Below are positions 55,257 to 62,871 of a stretch of DNA of 64,000 nt, one piece after another. This DNA comes from Flammeovirga kamogawensis (GTDB lineage Bacteria; Bacteroidota; Bacteroidia; Cytophagales; Flammeovirgaceae): contig NZ_CP076130.1 of assembly GCF_018736065.1 (NCBI RefSeq), positions 506,001 to 570,000 of the forward strand. The letters run 5' to 3'. The notes beneath the pieces are model-generated. The model searched no databases and was not told the DNA's origin. It saw nothing but the letters and a program-made list of their open reading frames with translations. Every line of letters starts with the position of its first letter. Position 1 is the first letter of the stretch. Both the position numbers and the translations under genes were made by a program.

Positions 55257-55415
55257 ATGAGAGATTTTTTAGAAATCATCAAGGGCTTTTTAGCAGTAGT
55301 AGTAACATTCTCAATAGTGCTTGTTTGTGTTCATTTTATATTAGGACCTGAGCATAATGCAATTGATGATGTACCTCAAACACATGTATACACAGGAGAA
55401 AACACATCAGTATAA
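55257..55415 (+). CDS. small single-span membrane protein (52 residues)
   Basis: ATG at 55257, stop TAA at 55413-55415. The peptide starts MRDFLEIIKGFLAVVVTFSI and has one hydrophobic helix (~10-30) followed by a polar tail with GPEHNAIDDVPQTH. It is followed by a terminator-like hairpin, which supports an independent transcript. No family recognised. Confidence 0.5.
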   Translation: MRDFLEIIKGFLAVVVTFSIVLVCVHFILGPEHNAIDDVPQTHVYTGENTSV

Positions 55416-55436
55416 CTGATTTAAAATATACCCACT

Positions 55437-55473
55437 AGGCGGCATTGGTACTATACCTTTGTCGCCTTTTATT
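55437..55473 (+). terminator. terminator after the 52-residue gene
   Basis: AGGCG (55437-55441) pairs with CGCCT (55463-55467) and an inner GGTA/TACC pairs as well; TTTATTTTG follows on the plus strand. It starts 22 bases past the small gene's stop. Confidence 0.6.
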
Positions 55474-55585
55474 TTGCTCAAAAAGTGCACACTGTTTAAT
55501 AGATTTTAATATAGCAGACAAAACAGCCATTATATTACTACCAATAAAGTTTAAATTGTATTTTTAACTTTAATTAAAATGCGAT

Positions 55586-56098
55586 ATGGAATTACAAAAA
55601 TACATTAGAGACGTTCAGGACTTCCCAAAACCTGGAATTGGTTTTAAAGATATCACACCTCTACTTCTAAATAATGAAGCGCTAACTACGGCATTAGATG
55701 CTTTTATTAAATTAGTTGATGGGCAAAAAATAGACAAGGTAGTATCTATGGAGTCTAGAGGTTTCTTTTTCGGACCAATGATCGCAAAAGAAATTGGTGC
55801 TGGCTTTGTTCCTGTTAGAAAACCCGGAAAACTTCCTTACGAAACAATTAAGCAAGAATACGCATTAGAGTATGGAACAGATGTTTTAGAAATGCATATT
55901 GATGCGATCCAACAAGGAGACCGTGTTTTAATTCATGATGATGTTTTAGCAACTGGCGGAACTGCAGAGGCTGTAGTAAAAATGGTAGAGAAAGCTGGGG
56001 GCATTGTCGTTCAACTTGATTTCCTTATTGACCTTACTTTCTTAGATGGAAAGAAAAAACTAGAAGGACATACGGTAAATGCACTTATAGAGTATTAG
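55586..56098 (+). CDS. apt: adenine phosphoribosyltransferase
   Basis: 170 residues, normal length for Apt. N-terminal YIRDVQDFPKPGIGFKDITP and SMESRGFFFG are family hallmarks. The PRPP-binding loop is RVLIHDDVLATGGTAEAV. It converts adenine and PRPP to AMP for purine salvage in the cytosol. Monocistronic with a strong terminator. Confidence 0.97.
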   Translation: MELQKYIRDVQDFPKPGIGFKDITPLLLNNEALTTALDAFIKLVDGQKIDKVVSMESRGFFFGPMIAKEIGAGFVPVRKPGKLPYETIKQEYALEYGTDVLEMHIDAIQQGDRVLIHDDVLATGGTAEAVVKMVEKAGGIVVQLDFLIDLTFLDGKKKLEGHTVNALIEY

Positions 56099-56122
56099 GC
56101 ATTTATTGTATTAATACAATGA

Positions 56123-56168
56123 AAAAAGGCTTCTTTTCGCAGCATTACTGTAGAAAAGAAGCCTTTTT
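56123..56168 (+). terminator. strong intrinsic terminator of apt
   Basis: Perfect 15-bp stem AAAAAGGCTTCTTTT (56123-56137) / AAAAGAAGCCTTTTT (56154-56168) with a 16-base loop and T-rich tail, 24 bases past the apt stop. Confidence 0.92.
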
Positions 56169-56624
56169 AGTTTTTGTTTGTCTCGTCTTGAATTAGTGTT
56201 ACACAAAAAGTAATATTATGAATTATCATTAAAAACATCAATATTATTATATTACAGATTTAGCAACTAATACTCGAAATCATGTCATCATTCGATGTTC
56301 GTAGGGTAACTGTCGCTAACTTTAATAAAGTAGAAATCTTGCTAAAAGATACATTTTGACCATTTTCAACAGGAGTTTGAAATCAAATAATATTTGGATA
56401 GTAATTTCATACTTAATGATTATTTATTGTATAAATCAGGTATTTAAAAAAATAGATAATTTTAAACATTCTATTACATTTAGTAGTAGGTTAATGAGAT
56501 AATCAGAGACAACTAAAAAAATTTTCTCCCCTAATAATCCTACAAATCTAATGTAAGAAATCAAAGTGTTTTAATGTTTATATTAATTCAAAATACTATA
56601 AATTAGAGTAAAGAAGATTAAATT
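56169..56624. other. intergenic region, no gene seen
   Basis: About 450 AT-rich bases with stops in all frames. It holds the upstream region of the nitrilase-superfamily gene and the 22-codon frame. No repeat, tRNA or convincing promoter element identified. Confidence 0.4.
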
Positions 56625-56693
56625 ATGTGTAATCCAAAAGTTATAGATTGTTCTAAATTGAAGCCTATTGACAACCCAGTTAGTGATTGCTAA
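56625..56693 (+). CDS. possible 22-residue Cys/Pro-containing peptide
   Basis: ATG at 56625, TAA at 56691-56693. The peptide begins MCNPKVIDCSK and ends PVSDC, with Cys at positions 2, 9 and 22 and three prolines. A purine-rich stretch (GAGTAAAGAAG) precedes it. It lies 74 bases upstream of a nitrilase-superfamily amidohydrolase gene on the same strand. It could be a small-peptide precursor, a leader peptide or a chance frame; the composition is unlike random AT-rich translation, but the evidence is thin. Confidence 0.3.
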   Translation: MCNPKVIDCSKLKPIDNPVSDC

Positions 56694-56767
56694 ATAACTC
56701 AGTATCACTAGATATAATAAAAACCCAACCCGAAAATTATATTGATATAAAGAACTAAAAATTAATT

Positions 56768-57892
56768 ATGAATAACATGAGTAATCAATCAAAGTACATA
56801 GCACCTTATCACGCAGTATGTATTACCTCGAATTATGAGTTTGTGAGTTCGAGAGAAGAAATGAAACCTATAATTGATAGATTAGAATTAGATATTAAGG
56901 TTGCTATCAACTTTGCAAATACAAAATTACCTGTAAAACTAGTTCTTTTGTCTGAGTGTGTAATCCAAGGTTTTCCAGATGAGCTCCAAGATATGGACCC
57001 GTTAAAGTATCTTGAAAATATAGCCATACACATTGATGGGCCTGAAATTGAAAGATTCAAAACTATAGCTAAAGAAAATGCTATATATCTTGCAGCTGGT
57101 TTTAGAACTGTGAAACCTGAATTTCCAGATAGGTATTTCAATGAAGCAATTTTATTTAACCCTAAAGGTGAAATAGAATTACAACATTATAAACATTCAG
57201 TTTTGTTTCCTACAGAACATTCAGCTACTCCACACGATGTATTAGATCAATGGATTGATTTATATGGAGATAATTTGGATTCTTTTTTCCCTGTTGCAGA
57301 CACTGAAATAGGAAAAATAGGTCTTTGTTTGGCTATGGGAGGTTCATACCCAGAGTATATTAGGGGTATGGCAATGAATGGTACCGAAGTATTGTGTAGA
57401 ATGGGGACTCCTCATCCATTTGATGGTGCTTTCAAAATTCAGAATCAAGCTCATGCTTTAAATAACACACTTTTCGTTGTAGGGGCTGAAGTAAGTACAG
57501 GTACAGTAGTTCCTAATAGCTCACCTGTGGGTATGGCAAATGGTAATTCGCACATAGTTAAATACGATGGTAGTATCATCTCTGAATCTGTAGGTGGTCA
57601 AGGCGATTATTTTCTTGCAGGTGAAATAGATGTTGAATCCTTAAGAGAATTTCGTATATCTTCTATGGTAGCAAATTGGACTAAAGATTTAAAAACAGAA
57701 ATTATTCGTAAAATATATGAGAAGCAAATATTGCCTCCAAATATGTATAAAGATAAAACTCCATACAACACAAAAGGATATATTAAGAATGTACTGAAAA
57801 AACAAGTTGAATTGATGATAGAAAGGGGTATTTATACTCCGCCATCTAGTTCAGGTTGGAGAGATAGAATAATAGGAGCAAATCTTGAATAA
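56768..57892 (+). CDS. carbon-nitrogen hydrolase (nitrilase superfamily)
   Basis: 374 residues with the full catalytic triad: Glu63 in LVLLSECVIQGFP, Lys142 in LQHYKHSVLFPTEHSA, Cys187 in KIGLCLAMGGSYPEY. These place it in the CN-hydrolase family of amidases, carbamoylases and nitrilases. The residues after the Cys (LAMGG) differ from the CWE of true nitrilases, so amide or carbamoyl hydrolysis is more likely. The C-terminal ~90 residues extend past the core domain. Cytosolic. Substrate unknown. Preceded by a possible 22-residue peptide gene. Confidence 0.88.
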   Translation: MNNMSNQSKYIAPYHAVCITSNYEFVSSREEMKPIIDRLELDIKVAINFANTKLPVKLVLLSECVIQGFPDELQDMDPLKYLENIAIHIDGPEIERFKTIAKENAIYLAAGFRTVKPEFPDRYFNEAILFNPKGEIELQHYKHSVLFPTEHSATPHDVLDQWIDLYGDNLDSFFPVADTEIGKIGLCLAMGGSYPEYIRGMAMNGTEVLCRMGTPHPFDGAFKIQNQAHALNNTLFVVGAEVSTGTVVPNSSPVGMANGNSHIVKYDGSIISESVGGQGDYFLAGEIDVESLREFRISSMVANWTKDLKTEIIRKIYEKQILPPNMYKDKTPYNTKGYIKNVLKKQVELMIERGIYTPPSSSGWRDRIIGANLE

Positions 57893-57969
57893 GTATAATT
57901 AAATTGAAAGTAATAGTGCAACTATAATTAGTTTTTAGACACGCTTTCGTTAAGTTGATTTGCGATAAA

Positions 57970-58004
57970 AAAGGATTAGGCTAAATTTTATAGTCTAATC
58001 CTTT
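57970..58004 (-). terminator. terminator at the left end of the toxin-cassette array
   Basis: Perfect 10-bp stem AAAGGATTAG (57970-57979) / CTAATCCTTT (57995-58004), 15-base loop, with T6 following on the minus strand. It ends minus-strand reading of the first pre-toxin fragment, whose stop lies within the loop. Confidence 0.82.
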
Positions 58005-58272
58005 CTCTAGATAAAGTCAGAAAATATTTGTTTCGGTTCTTCATCAAAGCATCCAGTGTCCAACTATCCATCAAATCCGGTTTATTCTTCAGTGCCGTTG
58101 CTAATTTACCATCAGCATCAGAAAAGATGTCTTCTAAAAGCTTTCTTTGTGAAGGACCTTCTAGTTTTTTAACCTGGGATAAATTGAAAATATCATCTAA
58201 ATCAATGCCGTCTGCATCAAGCTTATCCCAAATTTGACTTTTTTTAAGATCAATTTCAAATAATTTACAGGG
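57988..58272 (-). pseudogene. pre-toxin fragment of a polymorphic toxin, no toxin tip (copy A)
   Basis: Open frame from just after a TAA at 58273-58275 to the TAA at 57988-57990, without a proper start. It contains the conserved pre-toxin segment shared by all four copies: QIWDKLDADGIDLDDIFNL, then SQRKLLEDIFSDADGKLATA and LKNKPDLMDSW. After this it diverges into a short unrelated tail (TLDALMKNRNKYFL). This is a decayed 5' and 3' truncated cassette, the leftmost relic of the array. No toxin or immunity gene remains with it. Confidence 0.75.
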
Positions 58273-58369
58273 TTATTTTCTACAAGATTTAATGGTGAAG
58301 TTCTTTGCTTTTAGCTCATTTTACAACCTTTAATTGTTCCTGTAAGGATGAACTATATTCTATTATATT

Positions 58370-58573
58370 ATTCTTGATTTAGGGATTAATGGTAAACCAA
58401 AATTTTATGGGGGTTACATCCTTGGAAGAGAACGGTTTGGCAAGTATGATAATGAAGCTGTCAAAAGATTGGAAGAGATTCAAAAAATGGATGCTAACTC
58501 ACAAAGCAAGCTTTTTGATATTATTGATACTTATATTAGAGATTCTAAGGCTAGGGCTGCATATGGATCATAA
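58370..58573 (+). pseudogene. C-terminal remnant of an XRE-type regulator, copy A
   Basis: The plus frame reading KPKFYGGYILGRERFGKYDN then RLEEIQKMDANSQSKLFDII and YIRDSKARAAYGS to a stop at 58571. It resembles the C-terminal helix pair that follows the HTH in Bacteroidota XRE regulators; no HTH is present, so it is a fragment. The frame in which an ATG is found at 58389 is a shadow. Confidence 0.55.
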
Positions 58574-58575
58574 AA

Positions 58576-58599
58576 AAGCCCGATCTCTCGATCAGGCTT
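58576..58599. terminator. cassette terminator, copy A
   Basis: Arms AAGCCCGATC and GATCAGGCTT around loop TCTC, one C-A mismatch, 26 bases past the stop of the 81-residue immunity gene; the T6 on the minus strand makes it a minus-strand terminator. Also follows the plus-strand XRE remnant by 2 bases. Confidence 0.8.
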
Positions 58600-58624
58600 C
58601 TAACTCATATTATAATTTCTAAAA

Positions 58625-58870
58625 TCACCAATCAATCTCTCCCTCTTCTCGCATTTTATATTGTAATGCCGCCAATTTGTAGCCTAAACCAAAAATATCT
58701 GAAGTTTCGTATTTAGTAACTTTCAGCTTACAAAATGGCACATCATCATAAATAGTTTCTGTGATTTCAAAATCAGTACCGTTAAACTCATTATGGTTCT
58801 TGATTGCTTTTTCAAGTACTTCTGGAAAAGTGACCATAATTTCAAATCTTAATTCTTTATTTGACTCCAT
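58625..58870 (-). CDS. candidate immunity protein of the deaminase-like toxin
   Basis: 81 residues, acidic, starting MESNKELRFEIMVTFPEVLE. Its start overlaps the last 14 bases of the upstream toxin frame, which is typical for toxin-immunity pairs. A trailing segment reads IFGLGYKLAALQYKMREEGE. No family recognised. Assigned as immunity from position only: directly after the toxin tip, before the repeat's terminator. Confidence 0.65.
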   Translation of the reverse strand: MESNKELRFEIMVTFPEVLEKAIKNHNEFNGTDFEITETIYDDVPFCKLKVTKYETSDIFGLGYKLAALQYKMREEGEIDW

Positions 58871-59294
58871 CTATTAATGTGATTTCTACATTAGGAAACA
58901 TATCACTGAACTGCTGTATTACTCCTTGGCAGGAAGCACAATAAGGATTCTCAGATACTATTTTCAATGAACCGGTAACACTCTCTTTCACCTGTCCTTT
59001 AGATCCTCCTAATTTTTTGGCTAAATCATTCAACATACGATACTCAGAGTCTGTAATTCTTTTCCAAGTACCGTTAGACCCTGTTGCATTTATGGCATCA
59101 AAAATATGAGTCTCCAATTGAACTTCTTCTTTGGAAACACTCTTCCAAAACTTATTATTATCAATACTTGTACCTGATACATCACCTTCTAAATAACCTA
59201 AGTTGCCTGACTGTGGTTTCCCTATTTTGTAATCACGCATTTTGTTCAATGCTCCTTTGATTTCTTCAACTGAGGCAAGCCTTGATTTTTTCAA
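58857..59294 (-). CDS. orphan toxin tip, deaminase-superfamily-like (5' truncated)
   Basis: About 145 residues of open frame to the stop at 58857; the same frame continues upstream in copy B's pre-toxin sequence but is cut by an in-frame TAG at 59367-59369. The tip has TWKRITDSEYRMLNDLAKKL, then GSLKIVSENPYCASCQGVIQ and QFSDMFPNVEITLID. The [HCD]-x-E pattern (DSE) and PYCASC give the zinc-binding and proton-shuttle set of nucleic-acid deaminase toxins. Because of the stop and the lost N-terminus it is probably silent. Immunity partner overlaps its end. Confidence 0.7.
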   Translation of the reverse strand: MKKSRLASVEEIKGALNKMRDYKIGKPQSGNLGYLEGDVSGTSIDNNKFWKSVSKEEVQLETHIFDAINATGSNGTWKRITDSEYRMLNDLAKKLGGSKGQVKESVTGSLKIVSENPYCASCQGVIQQFSDMFPNVEITLIDGVK

Positions 59295-59369
59295 TGAACC
59301 TATCAGATTTTTGTTATCTGCACAGCTTCCCAGTGCATCTACAAAAGATTGTTTTCTACTGGACTTCTA

Positions 59370-59700
59370 CCCATCAAAAGCAGTCTGTAAAACATCATCA
59401 CTTACATTTTGATTTGCTTTTTTAAAGGCATCTACTGCATTGATATTCTTGATATTTCGCAAAGAAGCTTTGCCATTTGATAAGACTTTCCAACTATCCA
59501 CCAACTCCGGTTTATTCTTCAGTGCCGTTGCTAATTTACCATCAGCATCAGAAAAGATGTCTTCTAAAAGCTTTCTTTGTGAAGGACTATCTAGTTTTTT
59601 AACTTGGGGTAAATTGAAAATATCATCTAAATCAATGCCGTCTGCATCAAGCTTATCCCAAATTTGACCTTTTTTGGGATCAATTTCAAATAATTTTCAG
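59370..59700 (-). pseudogene. pre-toxin part of the deaminase cassette, with nonsense codons (copy B)
   Basis: Same frame as the toxin tip downstream. It reads IWDKLDADGIDLDDIFNLPQ and NKPELVDSWKVLSNGKAS, then AFKKANQNVSDDVLQTAFDG before the TAG at 59367-59369. A TGA at 59697-59699 interrupts it upstream. It joins the conserved pre-toxin segment to the deaminase-like tip and is dead in its present form. Confidence 0.7.
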
Positions 59701-59780
59701 AATTATTTTCTACAAGATTTAATGGTGATGTTCTTTCCTTTTACTTCATTTTAAAACCTTTAATTGTTCCTGAAAGGATA

Positions 59781-60026
59781 GTGGTGAAGTATATGTTTTT
59801 CAGAATTATATTCTATTATATTGTTCAAAATTTAGGGATTAATAGTAAACCAAAATTTTATGGGGGCTACATCCTTGGAAGAGAACGGTTTGGCAAGTAT
59901 GACAATGAAGCTGTCAAAAGATTGGAAGAGATTCAAAAAATGGATGCTAACTCACAAAGCAAGCTTTTTGATATTATTGATACTTATATTCGAGATTCTA
60001 AGGCTAGGGCTGCTTATGGGGCATAA
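59781..60026 (+). pseudogene. C-terminal remnant of an XRE-type regulator, copy B
   Basis: 81-codon frame starting MVKYMFFRIIFYYIVQNLGI and continuing into KPKFYGGYILGRERFGKYDN, RLEEIQKMDANSQSKLF and YIRDSKARAAYGA. The first ~18 residues come from spacer sequence and are probably not part of the original protein. The helical end matches XRE regulators of the phylum. Almost identical to copy C. Confidence 0.55.
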
Positions 60027-60028
60027 AA

Positions 60029-60052
60029 AAGCCCGATCATAAGATCAGGCTT
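60029..60052. terminator. cassette terminator, copy B
   Basis: Same arms as copy A, AAGCCCGATC / GATCAGGCTT, but the loop is ATAA instead of TCTC. It lies 8 bases beyond the stop of the Imm52-like gene on the minus strand. Confidence 0.8.
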
Positions 60053-60059
60053 CTAAATA

Positions 60060-60815
60060 TCATAATGAGTACTCAGGCACTCTCTCTTTTGCCTCTTGCA
60101 TAACTGCTAAAAGCTTATCTCGTTGTACTTCGTAAGCTTCTTTACTAACTGTAAAATCATCTCTGGTTAAAATAATATACTTGCCTTTTTCTGTATGCTC
60201 ATATTCTACTCCCTCTAAATCATCTGGGATTTGTATTTCATTATCATTCAAAAAATAAGTAATCCAACCAAAAGGACATTTAATTTTCAAACTATTCCAT
60301 TGCTCCACAAGCGCAGGTAGCTTTATCATAATACCAGCTTGCATTGGAGATAATGTTTTAACCAAACATTTAAGAATGTCCTCATACCAAGATAAAGGGT
60401 AATCGTTATCCATATTAAAATATTCTAGTCTAAAACTGGGGTAATTAATTGTAGCTAGATTACCAGTTGCAGAAAATGTTTTTGCACCATCTGAGTAAAA
60501 TTGCAATAAGTGACTAAAGCCAAAATCTCTGGAAAAAGAAAGAGTTGGGGATTCTTCTTTTTCATGTTTATTAATATCAGACTTATTGGATTCTAAAAAG
60601 ATTTCTGCTAATTGACGTTTTGCTTTTTCTAGACCTAAATCATTAATATCAATACTTGTAGTTGAAAAACCTTCCCGTGAGTATTCAAAATAATTAAAGG
60701 AACTATCAATTTCAGACAGCTTTTTAAGTAATGATATTAATTGATTTGATAATTCACTAATACTCTTTTTCTCATTCTCTAATAACGCATCAATATAGAA
60801 AATACTCTTTGCCAT
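60060..60815 (-). CDS. candidate immunity protein, Imm52-like
   Basis: 251 residues starting MAKSIFYIDALLENEKKS. The later half has LPALVEQWNSLKIKCPFGWI followed by TYFLNDNEIQIPDD. This W/GW-aromatic pattern and length are like the Imm52 family, known from polymorphic-toxin loci beside restriction-endonuclease-fold toxins. It starts 4 bases after the toxin stop. Family assignment is from memory of the pattern and should be checked. Confidence 0.65.
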   Translation of the reverse strand: MAKSIFYIDALLENEKKSISELSNQLISLLKKLSEIDSSFNYFEYSREGFSTTSIDINDLGLEKAKRQLAEIFLESNKSDINKHEKEESPTLSFSRDFGFSHLLQFYSDGAKTFSATGNLATINYPSFRLEYFNMDNDYPLSWYEDILKCLVKTLSPMQAGIMIKLPALVEQWNSLKIKCPFGWITYFLNDNEIQIPDDLEGVEYEHTEKGKYIILTRDDFTVSKEAYEVQRDKLLAVMQEAKERVPEYSL

Positions 60816-60819
60816 ATTT

Positions 60820-61422
60820 TTATGGGATAATTGTTACTTGTGGTAAATGAACTACTTCAATAGCTCTAATCAAAGGGTTATTAGATTGACTGAAAATCTG
60901 CTTTAAACCTTTAGCTCCCAAGTCTGTAGAAATTTCCCATTTGATGGATTTCCCCCCTGCTGCATTGACTTGACGAGCTGCTTGGTCTAGCGAACTTGTT
61001 GCCCTACTATTATTTGTAATCTCTATTATTTTTTCTCCAAAATCATCATCTACTTCTTTGAACATACTTGCTCCATGTCCATATTTTCGATCTCCTAGTT
61101 TGCCATTAACATCTACATTATCCCAACTTGTACCACCTTTATCAAAACTTAAAGCTGCATCTCCACTTGCTTCTTTCTGATACTGTTTAGCATTCTTCAA
61201 GACAAAAGATTCATTGCCTTCAGATGGCGCAGGAAATTTCTTATGACTAATACTTAATCCATTAATATCTGCATCAGATCCTCTTTTAACGGCATCCAAA
61301 ACAGCATCAGGACTTTCCCAAGCCTGACCTTTTAATTTAGAAGAACTTAACAGGTCACCAATACCGTCTGCATCAAGCTTATCCCAAATTTGACCTTTTT
61401 TGGGATCAATTTCAAATAATTC
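60820..61422 (-). CDS. orphan toxin tip, restriction-endonuclease-fold-like (5' truncated)
   Basis: Open frame of 201 codons bounded upstream by a TAG at 61423-61425. It opens with the end of the pre-toxin segment (ELFEIDPKKGQIWDKLDADG), no ATG; the first TTG/GTG-type start is at 61299. The tip carries GDRKYGHGASMFKEVDDD and AARQVNAAGGKSIKWEISTD then AKGLKQIFSQ and IRAIEVVHLP. The AAGGxxIKWxxxT...IxVVHxP pattern resembles Tox-REase-5 and similar nuclease toxins. Silent unless joined to a full N-terminus. Confidence 0.65.
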   Translation of the reverse strand, partial: ELFEIDPKKGQIWDKLDADGIGDLLSSSKLKGQAWESPDAVLDAVKRGSDADINGLSISHKKFPAPSEGNESFVLKNAKQYQKEASGDAALSFDKGGTSWDNVDVNGKLGDRKYGHGASMFKEVDDDFGEKIIEITNNSRATSSLDQAARQVNAAGGKSIKWEISTDLGAKGLKQIFSQSNNPLIRAIEVVHLPQVTIIP

Positions 61423-61511
61423 CTAAAGTTTTTTCCCATAAGATTTAATGGTGATGTTCTTTCCTTTTACTTCATTTTATAACCTTTAATTGTTCCTGTA
61501 AGGATAGTGGT

Positions 61512-61754
61512 GTGAAGTATATGTTTTTCAGAATTATATTCTATTATATTGTTCTTGATTTAGGGATTAATGGTAAACCAAAATTTTATGGGGGCTACAT
61601 CCTTGGAAGAGAACGGTTTGGCAAGTATGACAATGAAGCTGTCAAAAGATTGGAAGAGATTCAAAAAATGGATGCTAACTCACAAAGCAAGCTTTTTGAT
61701 ATTATTGATACTTATATTCGAGATTCTAAGGCTAGGGCTGCTTATGGGGCATAA
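61512..61754 (+). pseudogene. C-terminal remnant of an XRE-type regulator, copy C
   Basis: 80-codon frame, MKYMFFRIIFYYIVLDLGIN then KPKFYGGYILGRERFGKYDN, RLEEIQKMDANSQSKLFDII and YIRDSKARAAYGA. Differs from copy B by a few residues near the N-terminus only (VLDLGINGK against VQNLGINSK). No HTH. Confidence 0.55.
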
Positions 61755-61756
61755 AA

Positions 61757-61780
61757 AAGCCCGATCTCTCGATCAGGCTT
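61757..61780. terminator. cassette terminator, copy C
   Basis: Arms AAGCCCGATC / GATCAGGCTT, loop TCTC as in copy A, 24 bases past the stop of the 355-residue immunity gene on the minus strand. Confidence 0.8.
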
Positions 61781-61803
61781 TCATTGTCTCTTTATATTAT
61801 TAT

Positions 61804-62871
61804 TTATTCTCTCTCAAAAATGTGGAGAGTATCATTCCGATCTAGAACATACCATCGATTATCTACATACTTCATTTCAAGGATTTGAGCTATTCCATCT
61901 CGATCCATATCAAGCTCATAACTCCATACCACCTCTTTTTTATTTCGATCAAACACTCCGATTTTTCCTTGCCTATCATCACAGAAGTAAATTGATTTAG
62001 CATCATAAGGAAAAGTATGAGACCTATAACTAATTGACATAGAAGCTGATTCTAAACTTTCCATCAAGTCAGTGTATTTAACTGATAAACTTGGATCATT
62101 CAGATTAACTTCAATATAGTATTTACTCCACAAGCCAATCAATGAAGATGTATCAGTATCTATTTGCATAGCACCCCCAAACTTGAACTCTTGCTCATTA
62201 TTTGTGGTTTCTATTCCAATTTTTTTTACTAATTCACCACTCATTTCGTCAAGACCTATCAATTCTCCAGAGCTGAGCCAAACCCATAAAACACCATCGT
62301 GTAACCCCAAAGCGCCCATATAAATAGTTTGCTTTTCATCTCCCCTTATGTCAACATACTTCCCAGACACGGAAAAACTCCAATGCTCTTTACCTTCCAG
62401 ATCATACTTCTTTAGTTCGGTTGAAGCTTTATTAATATCTAATATGGATTCTCCGTCTTCAATAGATCTTGCTTTTAAGCTTAACTTGACATTAAATGGC
62501 TTAAATACTCCTTTTTTTAAGTCATATAGGAAAAGGGACTTGATGCCATTCACTTTCTTACTTGCTACTAAGAACCCATTTGCTATTAAATCTACTCTTC
62601 TAAAAGTGATAATTTCCTGATTTGGTAAATACTCGTAAACAGGAGTGTTGTTTTCTAGATCATAAACTAGAGATTTCCCATATTTATCTTTCCAAAACAA
62701 AAGATTTTTAAGTATAAATATATCCCCTGCATAATCTTTATCAGAAGTGATTCTTTCAAGATTCAGATCCGGTAATTGAGATATCTTGATATCGTTTCTT
62801 AATACTATTGGCTGCTTATTAAAAAACGAGAAATCCCTAACGTCTAATATTTTATCCTTTATTTGAAACAT
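61804..62871 (-). CDS. large candidate immunity protein, beta-propeller-like
   Basis: 355 residues, no signal peptide. Repeating beta blades are suggested by VYDLENNTPVYEYLPNQEII, FLYDLKKGVFKPFNV, GLHDGVLWVWLSSGELIGLD and CDDRQGKIGVFDRNKKEVVW, similar to PQQ/WD-type propellers. Its ATG overlaps the toxin's stop (TAATG), so the pair is translationally coupled. Unusually large for an immunity protein, which are mostly 80-250 residues; alternatively it is a cargo gene. Assigned by position. Confidence 0.6.
   Translation of the reverse strand: MFQIKDKILDVRDFSFFNKQPIVLRNDIKISQLPDLNLERITSDKDYAGDIFILKNLLFWKDKYGKSLVYDLENNTPVYEYLPNQEIITFRRVDLIANGFLVASKKVNGIKSLFLYDLKKGVFKPFNVKLSLKARSIEDGESILDINKASTELKKYDLEGKEHWSFSVSGKYVDIRGDEKQTIYMGALGLHDGVLWVWLSSGELIGLDEMSGELVKKIGIETTNNEQEFKFGGAMQIDTDTSSLIGLWSKYYIEVNLNDPSLSVKYTDLMESLESASMSISYRSHTFPYDAKSIYFCDDRQGKIGVFDRNKKEVVWSYELDMDRDGIAQILEMKYVDNRWYVLDRNDTLHIFERE

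Larger units (their letters stand above)
58060..58610. repeat. cassette-array repeat, copy A
   Basis: First of four near-identical units. In plus orientation: antisense pre-toxin fragment, ~110-base spacer, XRE-regulator C-terminal remnant on the plus strand, hairpin terminator. This copy has a small deletion in the spacer, where the stretch coding YMFFRI-like sequence in copies B and C is missing. Confidence 0.85.
59490..60058. repeat. cassette-array repeat, copy B
   Basis: Second unit: pre-toxin fragment (minus), spacer, XRE remnant (plus), terminator. Nearly identical in DNA to copies A, C and D over the shared parts, more so than the toxin tips between them, which are unrelated. Confidence 0.87.
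61360..61790. repeat. cassette-array repeat, copy C
   Basis: Third unit. The pre-toxin part is shorter here, breaking after IWDKLDADGIG, so the toxin joins the repeat at a different point than in B and D. Spacer, XRE remnant and terminator are intact. Confidence 0.85.

Noticed and set aside
58389-61845. Plus-strand frames starting MVNQNFMG or MGATSLEENGLAS in the repeats
   Set aside because: They are out of frame with the XRE-like remnant that ends KARAAYG. The remnant frame has amphipathic helices and a recognisable regulator end; these shadows do not.
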